Of a stretch of 64,000 nt of DNA, positions 12,031 through 24,249 are shown one piece after another. The stretch lies in assembly GCA_029959195.1 (NCBI GenBank), contig CP114118.1:992001-1056000 (forward strand), in the 5' to 3' direction. The notes beneath the pieces were generated by a model. That model had not been told where the DNA came from, ran no database searches, and worked only from the letters and a program-made list of their open reading frames with translations. The translations under genes and the position numbers were made by a program. Source of the stretch: Dictyophora rubrovolvata. Taxonomy: Eukaryota; Basidiomycota; Agaricomycetes; Phallales; Phallaceae. Position 1 is the first letter of the stretch, and the number at the start of each line of letters is the position of its first letter.

Positions 12031-12455
12031 TAAAAAAAAGACACGCTGGAGTTATGATGCATCAGCCGGGTTTTGAGTAAAAATACAAATCTTATTTCAC
12101 GTTTTTTCAATTCTTTGTGGCATGACGAGGGATATCTTTTTTGTTCGGACAACAACAACTCAATTTACATATGGATTTAATATTATTATGGCTGATTTAT
12201 ATACCCCCCCTTTAAGGCCTGATTGCATCACAATTGTTCCGCAAGCCTATGTGCTGTAAATAAGAATAAACCCGAATGCCGGCGCTTAAGTTGTGCGTCT
12301 TCCTTTTATCCTCTTCCACCATCTGCAAATATCGTTTTTCTTTTTTTTTCTCCTCCACTTTTTTTCTATCTTCTATAACTCTCTATTTTTTTTTCTTTCT
12401 TGTTTCTTCTTTTTTTAAACACATTTATTATTCTATCACGCAGGTCGTGCCAAGT
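12031..12455. promoter_or_regulatory. Upstream region and pyrimidine-rich leader of the phosphatase gene
   Basis: The stretch 12310-12420 on the plus strand is almost pure C/T with long T runs, a common pattern just before transcription starts in fungi. An ATG at 12276 opens a frame that runs in phase into the phosphatase, but its peptide is low-complexity Phe/Ser and I take it as leader rather than protein. Confidence 0.45.
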
Positions 12456-14642
12456 ATGCCCGCGCTTCATCGTCCACTCTCCATTCAAACCACCCAGAAA
12501 ACACCTTCAAAGAGAAGAACTCTTCCTCCTTCTCTTCACATAAATCGTTCCTATGACCTTCCAGCGACTACCGTTGTGCAAGATTCAGAGACACCGTCTT
12601 CAGCACTTTCAGACCAGTCAGAGGCGGACTCCGTCAACCCTCCCGTTAAACCCTTACTGACTCGCAATCGGAAGAAGCTCTCCTTAACCATCCATACCCA
12701 GTCCAATGATTCTTCAACATCCTTAAGCGGTTCTGAGTCTCCATTTGTAGCTCCGAACACTCCTCAAGGGCTCCCGTCATGGAGAAGATCTTCCATCGTG
12801 TCATTACCTAACGTTTCCTCTGCTCTTAGAAGAGACGAGGAGACCTCTCCCAGTGCTCCTTATCCTGACGGGCCCGTTGAGGTATTGCCTGGAATATGGA
12901 TTGGAACAGAAGACCATGCTCGCGACTGGAAGTCTTTGGTTAACAAGGGAATTCGAGCCGTTCTCAATGTAGCGAAGGAAGTCGCTCCCCCTTATGCATC
13001 CTTGCCTGAATCAAGTCTAAGGTCGACCGTGTCTACACCCAATCTATCTACCAAATTTAGCTTGAAGGTTGATTCGACTTATGTTCCTCCACATATCCCC
13101 AGTGGACGACCATCAATGCATTACCTCAGACTTCCTTGGTCTCACGGACAAGCTGACTTAGTAAACAATGGGTTCGTCGAGGGAATGAACTTCGTTGATA
13201 CTTCTCTGAACCGAGGCGATGGTGTGCTCATTCAGTAAGCGATGCCTGTTTCGCGAGATGTGCCTTCGATTATGTACTCACCTCTCTTAGTTGTCAGTGC
13301 GGTGTCTCTCGTTCAGCGACAATGGTCATTGCATTGGTGATGCGCGCAGCCCATTCAGATTCCCCAACAGTCCCTCCGGAGGTGCTTGCATTGAAAAGCG
13401 GTGGTATGCATGGTGGGCTTTGTTTTTTTGCCCGCTGATCCGACGGCGGCTAACTGTCACGTGCCAGCTTCCTATGCCTTTGTCAAGGAAAAAAGCAAAT
13501 GGGTCGGTCCCAATATGTCGTACGTGTCTGGTTACTGCTGTGTTCAATTATAATTGGTTGATGTGGGGTATCAAAATAGGCTCATGTATCAACTATTGGA
13601 ATACGAACGAATATTGAATATCGGTAACCGTTCTCCGACAGTTTCGGACAGGTCATCCCAGATTGCTTCGGAAGAGGCCGAATGGGGGCGTCAAAGGCAG
13701 GCAATGGATGAGGTCGCAGAACATAGAGATGAGCAAGATTCTGATAGTCTCTTCATGCGCGAAGCCCAAGCACTTGACTTGGAAATGGAGCAACGTATTG
13801 AGGCCCGTAGACTTTCTGTGCCGTCCCTCATCTCCACCACCTCTTCAGCGTTCTCAGCTCCAGGCGTTGCTTGGAAAAGTCGGTTTGGAACCGGTGTTGT
13901 TCGCAGTCGCGCAGGCTCGGTTGCTAGCAATTTTACAAATCATAATAGTATCCTCAGCGAGGATCTTATGGAAGAGGATGAAGAAAACTTAGTAACTGAC
14001 ACGGAATTCTCGGTTGACAACTCTTCTCTTACGACCAGTACGGATGTAATCCATAAAGAAAGCTTATTTTTGCGGGTTTCTAGTCATCCTCCCCCTTCCG
14101 CGCCCGTATTTAAAAACTCCTTTGCCCTAGCACCTCCCCCGTCTGCAAGTCATTTCAAGACTTCGTTCGACACCCTTCCGTCTTCTAATCTCCCATTTCC
14201 CAAACACAATGCTAGTCGACCGTATTCCTTTCATAGGTTCCAAAGAAAGAAAGTTGCACCCAGTTTACCTCCAGTTCCACCGTCTCCTGTTAACACTGGC
14301 CAGACACCTATTTCAGACCATGCAATTGAACCAAAAAAGCGTGTCCGCCCGTCACCTGCACCACTTCTTTTGCCTAGAGAGCCTTACAACATAAGACCTT
14401 CCCCATCGACATCTTTGAAGCTCGGACGGACGCCATCTCAATCCCAAACTCTATTTGTATTTCCCCCTGAAGAGTCTATAACTACACCTTCGACATTAAC
14501 TTTGATGTCCAATCTGATACCCCTTTCATCTACCCCCCGTGTATCTTCCTTTCAGAAGGAGGGGCGACGTCGGGCTCTCATCCTGGGTCCACCGCCCACT
14601 CCGACTACTGCATGCAGCAGAGTCGATGCCTTCCGTTGCTAA
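12456..14642 (+). CDS. Dual-specificity protein phosphatase, Msg5/MAPK-phosphatase-like
   Basis: Four or so exons, with 12456-13234 first. A Ser/Pro-rich N-terminus precedes the catalytic domain: EVLPGIWIGTEDHARDW and GIRAVLNVAKEV, the acid-loop segment LPWSHGQADL, then HCQCGVSRSAT, giving the HC(x5)R signature with catalytic Cys261 and Arg267 by my model. Three short introns interrupt the domain; the last joins NMS to LMYQLLEYERILN. After the domain comes a 300-residue Ser/Pro/Arg-rich tail without recognised domains. The family removes phosphate from Tyr and Thr of MAP kinases. The substrate here is not visible. Start 12456 follows a T-rich leader; an earlier ATG at 12276 is in frame. Confidence 0.85.
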
Positions 14643-15076
14643 AAGGATCATAATACAATCTGAATTCACTACTTTGTTTTGATATATTTCCCCGCAGTTA
14701 CATTTTCAACTGTATGTCTATTTCAAAGGTGTAAATTTATGCTTCGACTTCTCGTAGGACTTTTATTTTTTATTTCTGCCGGGTCTGCCCTAGATCTTTC
14801 TTATTCACTTGCATACATATGTATATATCTCATTTAATTGTCCATATTTACCATATTTTCTGCTTACAGCTTTTGGTTTCATGTTGATCTAGCGTTATTC
14901 AGCACAGGGTATTTATGCGGAATATATATGCCAATATGCCCAGCTCCTCTAACCACTATTCCTGAATAAGATCCGGTTATTTGGCAGGTCTTTCCAAAGA
15001 TAGGATCGAGCTTGTACTTATATGAATTTTATTTTAAGAAACAATATTAACAGCCAGCCGTATGCATAATAAGTTA
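14643..15076. other. Convergent intergenic region
   Basis: AT-rich 434 bases between the phosphatase and the RTA1-like gene, with several ATATAT tracts (about 14815-14830). These may serve 3' end formation of both genes. No gene seen. Confidence 0.45.
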
Positions 15077-16725
15077 TTAATGAGTGGGAGGGGTTGTCTT
15101 TGTGTTTCCAGAATAAATAATGCGACTGGGGGGTGGCGCGGCCTTTTCATCTAACTGTTGTTGCGGTGGTGCTTGTTGACCTGGCTGTGGTCTCGGTTTC
15201 CAAATAATGTTGGTGTTGATACGGGGAAGTTGTTTATGTGACATTCTTGGTGAGGAGCGTGGAGAGGACATATTGGATTCGTGCGATAGGGAACCATCCT
15301 TGTAGAACTGTCCAGGATGGTAGATGCATAATACGACCATCGCGATGAAAACAAACAGGCCATTGAAGACGTCTACATAATTGTAAGAACCTGTTTTTCT
15401 TTAGTATTGAAATGAAATGATCTTACCTAAAGGCCACTCCTGTTTAATTGTCGTGTTCCTGTTTAGCAGAATGATATCAACAACTCGGTAAACAGTGCTA
15501 AGTTTCTGCAGGTTAGTCATTCTGATAAATAAGGCGGTGCTCATGATTGAAAAACGAACTTGACAAAAAGTAACACCTCCGTTATAAACAAACCCCGAAT
15601 TTGTTTGTTGTTTCGTGTTCTGGCGTAAACGTCTTCTAATCCATCAAGAACTTTGGTGGCATCGTATCTAGAGTAAGTGTCGATCGCGAGAACGCTGCTT
15701 GAGATGAACAGGGCTGTACAGCAAGCGAGCGTTTTTTTTTAGCAGTGCCTCCGATAAAAAAAGGGAGATTTAGATAAGCTTACCGAAATATAATAATGAT
15801 CCAGCTAATAAGATGCGACCACCGATACTGGTCGAGTTATAAACCTCAGCCGCGCCGATGGCCTCGAGAACGAGGGTAATAGCATACTAGATTTGCGCAT
15901 TGAAAGTTCGTTATTTTATCGGGGCACCATCCGATTTAAACAGTACTTACCATAATCCATATAAGCTGAACGTCTGGAAAGGACTGCAGTTGAAGTCATC
16001 ATCGTCGACGATAGGAGTGGGGGTAGACGTACATAAAGAATGGTATGCGCGCGTGAAGTGTCTACCTAATCTAGGGATGATCTTGAAGAACGTACCCCAT
16101 GTTGCCGCTAAGGAACATTGAGCAATGCCTACCTAAGGAACTCGAACGAGGTACTAACCGAATAACGGGAGTGGAGCAACGAACTAGAATAGTTAAAATT
16201 TATGCAAGAGGGTGAACGGCCATAAAGCTCACCAAGACGGAGTACCTAAGCCGTTGACTTTAGCAAGACATTCGCATACAGTTTTTTATACTCACTGTGA
16301 ACGAAACGTAGACAAGTCAGACTGATCCGTAGCGAACTTTGTCCGAATAGCCCAACCAGCTATCTCGAGAACCCCAGCCAGCAGAACAGCCAGAGAGAAT
16401 TTCCACGTCTGATAAAACGTAGCTTGAAAGATGTGAAACACTAAAACGCGCTCCACAGCTCAGCGGGATCGTCGATGATATATATCAATAAGACCGTCGA
16501 ACCTGATACAAGCCCGAAAACAACTAAAAATGCAATGCAAACCCATTCCTCAGGAATGTACTGAAGAGAGTCTCAGTTGTAGTGTTCTTTTGTCCCTTTT
16601 GAGAAAAAAAAGAACAGGCTCTCACCGGTGGGCTTTCAAGAGCAAGAAGTTTAGCTAGATAAATCGATGGCGGTTTGTCAGTTCTGCGTTGCCATGAGTA
16701 TTAAAGCACAAGACTACGTACACAT
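15077..16725 (-). CDS. RTA1-like multi-pass membrane protein
   Basis: Minus-strand gene in about nine short exons. Recognisable segments in order: IPEEWVCIAFLVVFGL (first membrane span), FSLAVLLAGVLEIAGWAIRTKF (split for brevity: LLAGVLEIAGWAIR), FVAPLPLFG, WDVQLIWIMYAITLVLEAIG, GGRILLAGSLLYF, IRGLFITEVLLFVK, then LSTVYRVVDIIL and DVFNGLFVFIAMVVLCIYHPG. The pattern GW-R after span 2, AP in span 3, VYR and the final HPG matches RTA1 lipid-translocating/sterol-stress proteins. The C-terminal 60 residues are Pro/Gln-rich and cytosolic by inference. The N-terminus is uncertain: an ATG at 16725 joined over a very short 34-base intron gives MCTTDKPPSIYL. Substrate unknown. Confidence 0.7.
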
Positions 16726-17589
16726 TATAGAATTAGAAGGTAATGTAAAATAAGATAACTAGAAGAAACGAAAAAGAAAAAGAAAATTATCCAGAAGGTG
16801 GAAGGAATAAGATAACGTTTGGTGAAACCCTGGCATCAAAACAGGAGTATTTATATGTATGTATGGGGACGGTCATGGTAAGCCAATTCTCGCTTCAGGG
16901 CTGTTTCTATCAATTGCGCGCTAGCTGTCTCAGCAAATGACAACCTTTTGATCCTGATCGGAGAACGGCAAGACAATTATCATTTTTCGTGGATGTAGTC
17001 AATATTTCAGACTTGAGAAATTAAGCAATGTTCATCACAGGATATACAGGATATGATCACACGGTGTCGAATAATATTAACATACCCAGTCCGGCACGGG
17101 TTAATCACTATTAAACAATTGAGCGCCGTCATGCCATGCGAGTAATGCCGGGTGTATAATCGACGTGAATGACCTACATAGGCCGTCACTTTTTTTTGCC
17201 ATGATGGTCTAAACGTTGATTTGCCCTGTTTTTTGAAAAACTCCCCGATTCTCCAGACTTTCACATTGCACCTGGAGGTTCCAAATATCGGGCTCTGACT
17301 CTTCTCTGTCCTCTGTCCTAGTCATGTACTTCGATCAAGGCTTTGGAAATGAGGTTGCCAAGAGGTGGCTGTCCAAGTTGATTTTGTACAACACAGCGCG
17401 GCTAAGATTTCAAAGCGCTGCCATGGCGCCTAATGGACGAAGTCTCGTGTTACGTAACTATATAACTCATTACCTAAGCAACTCTTTTCCAAGCTTTTTT
17501 TTTCCAGTCGCGTGCGCTTTTCGTGCCACCGCGACCCGCTCCCCCCTCAATTTCGGATTTGGAGTTCAACTACTCCCGCTAGTTGCCAA
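16726..17589. promoter_or_regulatory. Divergent intergenic region
   Basis: 864 bases between the RTA1-like gene (minus) and the unknown gene at 17590 (plus). It contains T-rich and C/T-rich tracts near 17490-17510 just before the plus-strand gene. Short open frames here have no family resemblance. Confidence 0.45.
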
Positions 17590-18376
17590 ATGCCCAATCT
17601 ATCTGAACCTACGCTATTCAGTCCACTTCCTTCCATAACCAATAATCACACTACTGACCCACAGCGGGTCGCCAAACGTAAACGTAGTTATGACCCTCCA
17701 GGAAAATGTCAATACGACGAGAATGAACCTTCTTCACGGTTAATTACGAAGAGAGCTCGAATAGTAGACGTGTCTGGCGCGTCGCACAAAGCCCATACTT
17801 TCAACGCAGATACACCTCGCGAGCAGCATGGCTGTGCAGATGACTCGGCCTTATTGTCGTCGTCGTCGAGCTCCATAGATGTAGCAAATTTTATCACTCT
17901 TCTTCTGGATGGCTTGAATAAACGCTCTCAATCTGAGTTTTCATCCGAACCCGTAAAGCCACCCTCTCCGTACCAGCGGAGGCCAACATCTCCACTGGCT
18001 CAGTCGCCATATAGGCAACCCTTTGTACGAAAACAAGTTGGCGGCCAATGTGGCGGGCGGGTGGAACCCAGTCTTCAGAGATGGGTTTTGTATCAGAATC
18101 ATATGCAAGAGTAAGCTATCATATTTTTTTCCTTTAATACGCTTCTCAATGTGTCGCTCCACCTGTATCAAGTATTAGATCATGTCCTCCTCATCTTCGC
18201 TCTGCTGAATGGATTGAGACATTACATGAAATGGGCTGGGAGAATCTCCATCCATCGTATGCCCTTGACGTTGGAGATATATTTATACCTGGGCCCGAAG
18301 ATGATTCAGAAGATGATCTACTGGAAGTAGACATTGGGCAGTACGCACAAACACAAAGACTTGATGGGAAGATGTA
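17590..18376 (+). CDS. Unknown protein, Ser-rich with basic N-terminal patch
   Basis: Two exons, 17590-18110 and 18179-18376, join in phase to a protein of about 239 residues. The N-terminal part has a bipartite basic stretch (RVAKRKRSYDPPGK, then KRAR) that could be a nuclear-localisation signal, followed by a run of serines. The second exon is more ordered and acidic: SAEWIETLHEMGWENLHPSY, then an Asp/Glu-rich tail. No catalytic motif is visible. The conserved-looking C-terminus suggests a real gene rather than a chance frame; the first in-frame ATG is at 17590. Confidence 0.62.
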
Positions 18377-18947
18377 GAACACCGAAGGCGAGTCGATGGC
18401 AGTATTCCGGAAGCAGTCGTACATATATACATATACATATCGTTTGTAGTTTTTTTTTTTAGCCGTATACTGTCAGATATATTATTATCATTATCACTCT
18501 TAATGTAACACGCACGCCTTTCAGACCTGAAATCGAAACTTGAAGAATGTCTATTTCATATGTATTTTGAAAAGAAATCATAAGTAAACTACATGAAAAC
18601 TCGTTAAAACAGCATAAGGGATCATGAATCATCATAATTCGTCACGGCTTCATAGTGAAACAGGAACCAAAAAAAAATGAAAATAGTGGAACAAAAATGA
18701 AATGAACACATGAAAATACAAAAGCGTCCTTGGTATAGACCAAAATGGCTTACAAGGGGGGTATTACAATCTGGATAAAAATAAAATGGCTGTGATCGTT
18801 GGGATTGTTTGTCCCTTCGACCACAGATTTTCGCCACCGAATGGAAAGAAGAAAAAAAAGATGCTGGTACTTCCTCATCCATCCATTCTGTGTCACCAAC
18901 TAGATGGTGATTAAACGTTCCCCGCGCGCTCTCTCTCTCCTAAACGT
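18377..18947. other. Convergent intergenic region
   Basis: 571 AT-rich bases between two convergent genes. A TA/CA-rich tract at about 18423-18440 and a T10 run at 18453 are the only structure. A minus-strand open frame (18622-18882) has biased composition and no family resemblance. Confidence 0.45.
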
Positions 18948-21585
18948 TCAAGGAGATTGCTGTCTAGACGACTGTAGCACGTCAACTATCGACGCAGTTT
19001 CTTGACCACTGGCTTTACCTACGGAATCGAACGCTTGCACCACTGGATTACTCGTGCTTCTGGAAACAACAGTCTCGCTGGCTGTCTGTCCCGAAACAAT
19101 TGAACCAGGTCTACTGCCTGCTCTGCTCCTCTCCTCTTCGCTGACACGTTCTTCAGGAGCGGGAAGAACACGATCGGCAACTGCAGATGGCCTCCGTCTC
19201 ACACGATGCCCTCCAATAGCGGACAGACTGGCTCTTTGTAGTGGAGGGGGATAGTAGTCATCGTCACTAAGCGGGTCATTTTGGGATGCTTGTGTCTCGT
19301 GTGATAAGGTCGTATGCTCAGAGGGACGGGAAGAATGGGAGCCGGTATGATGAGAAACGTGCTCGGACGGGGCATACAACGAAACACGCGGCGTAAGGGA
19401 AAATCCAGCAGTAACAGGCGAACCTAAAAAGTAAGACTGCCCAGATTCGATAAGAGCTTCTTGAGACATAGGTCGCAGACGTGTTGACGTTGATGCCACT
19501 TCGACAGCATGCTGAAATGTATAATCAGCTGAATAAGAACGCAAAACTTCAATGCATCGAACTTACCTCTGTGTCTAGCGCTCGCTCAACGGGCGAATTG
19601 CTTTCTGGAGATCGTTTGCTTTTCATGCTACTCCACTCATCGGGTGATCTTGGGGGTGCTAGATCAAGGATATCAGCTCCTCTCAACTCAGGAGATGGCG
19701 AAGCCGGAGCATCCCATCGTGGAATGGCAACTAATCCGGGTGGAAACGATGGAGACGGAGAACCTCTAGGAGATGGAGTTCGCGATAAAAGATTGACTGG
19801 CAATGAAGCAGCTTGGAAAGGCAGTATAGGTTCAGGAACTGGTATGTCAAGAACGTCAACAGCGCGTATAGTAGTCTCCGCAGGCGGCTGCGCGGTACCC
19901 GTATCCTCCAAATCTACGAGTCCGCTAGTCCGCTGAGGTAATTCCGAGGCTGACGGATTGAGACTGTGCGATCTAGACGTTGCAGAGTGGTAGACCGTTG
20001 GTCCACTTCGGCCGCTGGCACTTCCATTCCCACTTCCTTCACGGCTTCCACTGCTATGACCAACTGAAAAGAGAGCAGTCGGAGGTCTTAATCCCAATTC
20101 GTTATCCGCTAAGCTAAAATAGTTGAAATCAGATTGCGGCCTGGAACCCTGTCCTGGGTACAGAATAGCGGAGTGTGGGCGAGAAGCAGGATGAAAGCTT
20201 AGTCTATTGAAGCTAGAAGTTCTATGAACCTCGTCTGTAGTATTTAGAGGTGGACTAGAATAGCGATAGGCAGTTGGTGACTGGTTCGACGCTCGTCGTA
20301 ACCAGCTAAGCCTACTCAGTCCTGTCAACTGAGTAAGGCCTGCCAAAGATGCTCCCAAACTGAAAGTATTGTCGGGACTGTGTCGCTGCTGCTGACCTAA
20401 AGTAGACACCGGAACTTGACGACCTGCATCCACACGTTGAGCAGTAAGAAGCGTCGCGCTTTCGTCGACTTCACTAGGGGGACTTTCCGGATAGGGCAAA
20501 CTCTCGGTGGAATGATGCCTGGATTTGGTGCGGGATGTGCTGGCGATCGCAGGGGGAATATATGCATATGTATCTTCGTTAGAAAGAAAATGCGAACGAG
20601 GTGGCGCGAGAGGCGGACTAGCTCCCGGTGGTAATTGTGCATACTTTCCACTTCCGTCGGATATTTCCGCACCAAGTGATGAGCTTTGTCGAGCGGTCTC
20701 ATCCAATTCTCTAGGAGGGGCGTCCACATGGGATCTACCCGAATTGAAAAATAGTGCGCTTGGAGCCATAGTCGAACGGCTGGCATTAGTTTTCTGACTG
20801 GTGGAGGAATTAACCCCCTCAGTAGCAGCAGCAGCAGCAGATCCGCCCGAAACCTCGCTGGTTCTGGGTATTGGACCCGCGGCAAGCGCAGATTCAAGTC
20901 TATCCATCACTCTCACCGAGTTTGCGTACATTTGAGCTCGAGTACGACCTGTAACATGAGAACGCTCAACATGTTCTTCCGGGAGTAGCGATACCCTGTC
21001 GGAAGTTATCATCCAACCGGAAGAGGGAGGCTGACCGATCGGGCGCACGGCTCTCCGACGACGAACTCTACGAGTGACCAACCACAGGGCAAGAAGAAGA
21101 ATAGCAACTACGCCAATTGACAGTCCAATGGCAACCTTGGTTCCGGTACTAAGTCCGCGCGAATGTCCCAACGCTGCACTCGATTGTGATGGTATAACGG
21201 ACGACGAAGAGGTCGACGCGGTAGTCGATGTTGACGACGTAGGGGAAGTTGAGGACGAAGTTGGAGTAGGAGTGGCTAATGTGGTAGAAATTTGGGTAGG
21301 TGTTGGGGAAGGGGAATTAGAGGACGGGGTTGAAGTTGGGGGTCCAACAACGATAGTGGGAGGAAACGTTGATCCACCGAACGTGAAATCGGATCCGAGC
21401 GGTATCTACAAAGACTTGATTAAAAGAGAGCAAATGACGAGGAAGAAAGTGCGGCGTACACTCGGACCGAAATATCCCAAGGGTATGAATCGAATGCTCG
21501 TCTCTACTACTTGGGCACCGTTTACTTGTGTAGTAATTGGTACAGGCGTAAGCCAGGGAGGAAAAACCTGGGTAGGTGCGGTCAT
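18948..21585 (-). CDS. Single-pass membrane protein with Ser/Thr-rich ectodomain
   Basis: Three exons: 21585 to about 21456, about 21405-19567, and 19511-18948. The N-terminal part (MTAPTQVFPPWLTPVPITTQ) has no strong signal peptide and is followed by a Thr/Ser/Pro-rich stretch likely to be O-glycosylated. One clear membrane span (GTKVAIGLSIGVVAILLLAL, then WLVTRRVRRRRAVR) is followed by a stop-transfer basic cluster. The remaining 650 residues are cytosolic, Ser/Pro-rich and disordered. This layout is shared by many basidiomycete proteins resembling wall-stress sensors (Mid2/Wsc type), but I see no WSC cysteine domain. Function is inferred only from topology. Upstream region lies at 21586-22196. 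Confidence 0.75.
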
Positions 21586-22196
21586 TTTGGCAAAAATATA
21601 ATGGTTTATAGAGCTACGAGTTGCTCGAAGTGGTGTATTGCTGTAGAATGTTAGTTCAAGAGAATGTGAGGATCAAAACAGTGCTAAAAAATGATAAACC
21701 TGAAAAACGGTCGGTATAGCGAGCACAATGGGCATCTAAAGCCGTTACAAATACAAACTCACCAAAAAAATGTATCTTTTTGTGTTTGTAATACTTAACC
21801 AAGAAGTCGTAATAAAATCAATGCTCTAATAAGTTGGGTATGGGCGTAAAGATTAGTCGTGAAAGTAACGTGTGATGGTAATGGTCAAAACGTTGAAAGA
21901 GAGGTGGACCACTGAGACCGGAACCAAAAAAGCACCCGCTTCTCGCGAAAGATCACGTGATTAGTTCGTTAAAGCTCGATCGGCCATTGGCTCCCGCGAA
22001 TTCCGCCTTGGCCGTCCTCGTACAGCCCTGCCATGTCCAGCTGTGTTCTTGTTTTGTATTTTGTTACAGCCATAGTATGCCTTGGCTTCAGAATATCCGG
22101 GAATTAATACCATGTAATGACTTGTCAACCTTTTAAGTTTTAAACTACAAGCTTCTCACGCAACTTATCGCCCAATAAGGTGGTACATATACTCAG
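21586..22196. promoter_or_regulatory. Promoter region of the membrane-protein gene
   Basis: 611 bases. A palindromic CACGTG E-box sits at 21954-21959 inside GATCACGTGATT, close to ATTGG (a reverse CCAAT box) at about 21985. Which of the neighbouring genes uses it is not known; the region lies 5' of the gene at 21585 and 3' of LAS1. Confidence 0.45.
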
Positions 22197-24001
22197 TCAT
22201 GTATTAACTACCGAATAAAAAACACCTATAGGGACAGGTTTCCATCCGTCCGATTCCTCAAGTCTCCGCCATCTCGATGTCTCAACAGCCTCATCTGAGC
22301 TATTATCGCCGGTCCCAGTATCGACTGAATCAACAATCATATCTTTCGAACTCTCGTAATCGGCTGAACTAATAGGTACATCCGATGAGGTGGTTTTATT
22401 AGCAGATCGCAAAGCGGACAATCTTTCCGACATGATTTGAAGAGCGTCATCATTCCACGACTATAACATGAGAATGAGACTAGATGCATTGGTAATACTC
22501 GGAACTCCACTCACAGGTTTGCAGCCCGATGATCTGACGAGGGCTGATATGATATCTCCACTACTGCCCTTTAGCCTTTCATGGCGCTGTGATAACTCGA
22601 GCACCAGAGCTTTCGCCCTGGTCAGAACATAATGTTAGTATAAAAGAGTTGACATCTCGAATGGTAAACATACGTACGCATTGTTGTGACGATGGCCAAA
22701 GCCAAGCAAAAACTCTCTCAGGATATCATTCAAGTCAATATCCGCACCATCGGTATTTTGATAATTATCAACAATCCACAAGATCCAAGAAGCCAACGTG
22801 AAGTCGTATGACAAGTCAGAATGATTAGTCCCATTCTCATTTCCATTTCCATTCGTCGAGACTCCATCCGAGGATGAAGGTGCTTCAAAACGATCCGAAA
22901 GTAGATATGAAAGAATACGAGAAATGAGAATGTTTAGAAATGTCGGATGGTTGGACTGCACGTGCGAAAGTAAAGGAGACCAGATGGATATGTATTCAGC
23001 TGGGGGACCAGCCAATCGCTGACTGGGCTGAGTTCGTTTTCTACATTCATGAGAAAGTACGCCACTTGAGAAAAGAATCATAAATCACCTTTTAGCCACA
23101 GGAACTAAACCACCCCGATCGATTAGCCTGTCCGCCAGTTCTGACAAAGACCATCTTTCCTTCTCCTCGACCTCCTCTTCTTGAGAAGCTGGATGAAGAG
23201 TTCTTGAAGCAACAACACTAGCCTCCGCCAACCACTGATCAAACCCTCGAAGAATCTTGACCATGTCAGTTTTGGAAGACGATTTCAATGTAACATCACG
23301 CGTTGTCGCTTTCGATATTTGCTTGTATCGTAAAAGGAGTGGCGAAAGAGGCGCCAATTTTATGTTTTCTAACGTCTGTGCGTGTGGCGATATTGTAGGC
23401 AGAAAGTAGTTGTATAAAAGCCAATTCATCGCCTGTAAAGTCCGGTTTTTTTTAAATAAAAAAAATCTTTCAAAGAAGCAGAGTTAGTCTACGTCCACAT
23501 ACCTCTTTAGCTCCTTCACGTAGTACTTCCAGACTCGGTAGATCTTCATGAGTACCAGCATGTCTCAATTCAACCATCGACAACGGAATTCCAATTTGAG
23601 CAGCAATACTGACGATAGGCCTCGCAAACACGCCACTTTGCAAAGGATCCACCAAGCCATTCACAAATCGAATTAAAGCAAGAGAATACGATTGTCGTAA
23701 ACTCAACGACAGACCATTGGAACTGGAATTGGAGAAATTATTTTCATCTTGAAAGCAAACTGAAAGTATGGATAAAGTAGATTCTAGGGCACTGGGAAGA
23801 GCGGTTGCGACTTTCCATGCTGAAAGCTGATAAAAGGATAAATACAAATGAAACAAATCATCTAGAGCAGTTTGTCTTTTAACATACACGATGAATGGCC
23901 TTTTCTTTTGAAAAATTATCTGAGTCTTCGCCATATATCCATTGAAAGACGGTTCGTAATTCGCTAGTGTTTGCCCAAGGGACTCGTTTGGGGAGCCTCA
24001 T
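22197..24001 (-). CDS. LAS1: Las1-like pre-rRNA endoribonuclease
   Basis: HEPN-family nuclease that, with Grc3 kinase, cleaves ITS2 during 60S ribosome assembly. Start ATG at 24001 gives MRLPKRVPWANTSELRTVF; exon 1 ends with KAIHR and joins over a 66-base intron to LSAWKVATALPSALESTL, the family signature. The catalytic HEPN motif is RHAGTHEDLPSL (at about 23555-23590), with the RxxxxH residues present. Further exons carry AMNWLLYNYFLP, TFLNILISRILSYL and the C-terminal GWKPVPIGVF. The first intron happens to be open, so an unspliced frame (MAKTQ...) exists but breaks the conserved start. Six or so exons in total. It is tandem with the beta-tubulin gene. Confidence 0.88.
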
Positions 24002-24249
24002 AAGGCGATTTTGGGGAGAGCCGAATGACTAATCTCACCATACTAATCGTTCTGTACAAGAATCAAGTTTGAGCTGCTACTAATTTCGAAAACCTGAACC
24101 AAATTTCTATTTTTGATGGAAAGAAAACAATGATTCAACGAAAATTATATGGAGCTACTATTAATTGTCCGGATCCGAAGCATGGGAGAGTAGTGCTACA
24201 TGGAAACAAAGAGCTTGAATTAAAAAAGAGAGATGACTCGAGGTCAAGG

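Noticed and set aside
23470-23934. Long minus-strand frame starting MAKTQIIFQKKRPF as a separate or earlier LAS1 start
   Set aside because: It is the open first intron of LAS1 read through; splicing from 24001 gives the conserved KAIHR-LSAWK join.
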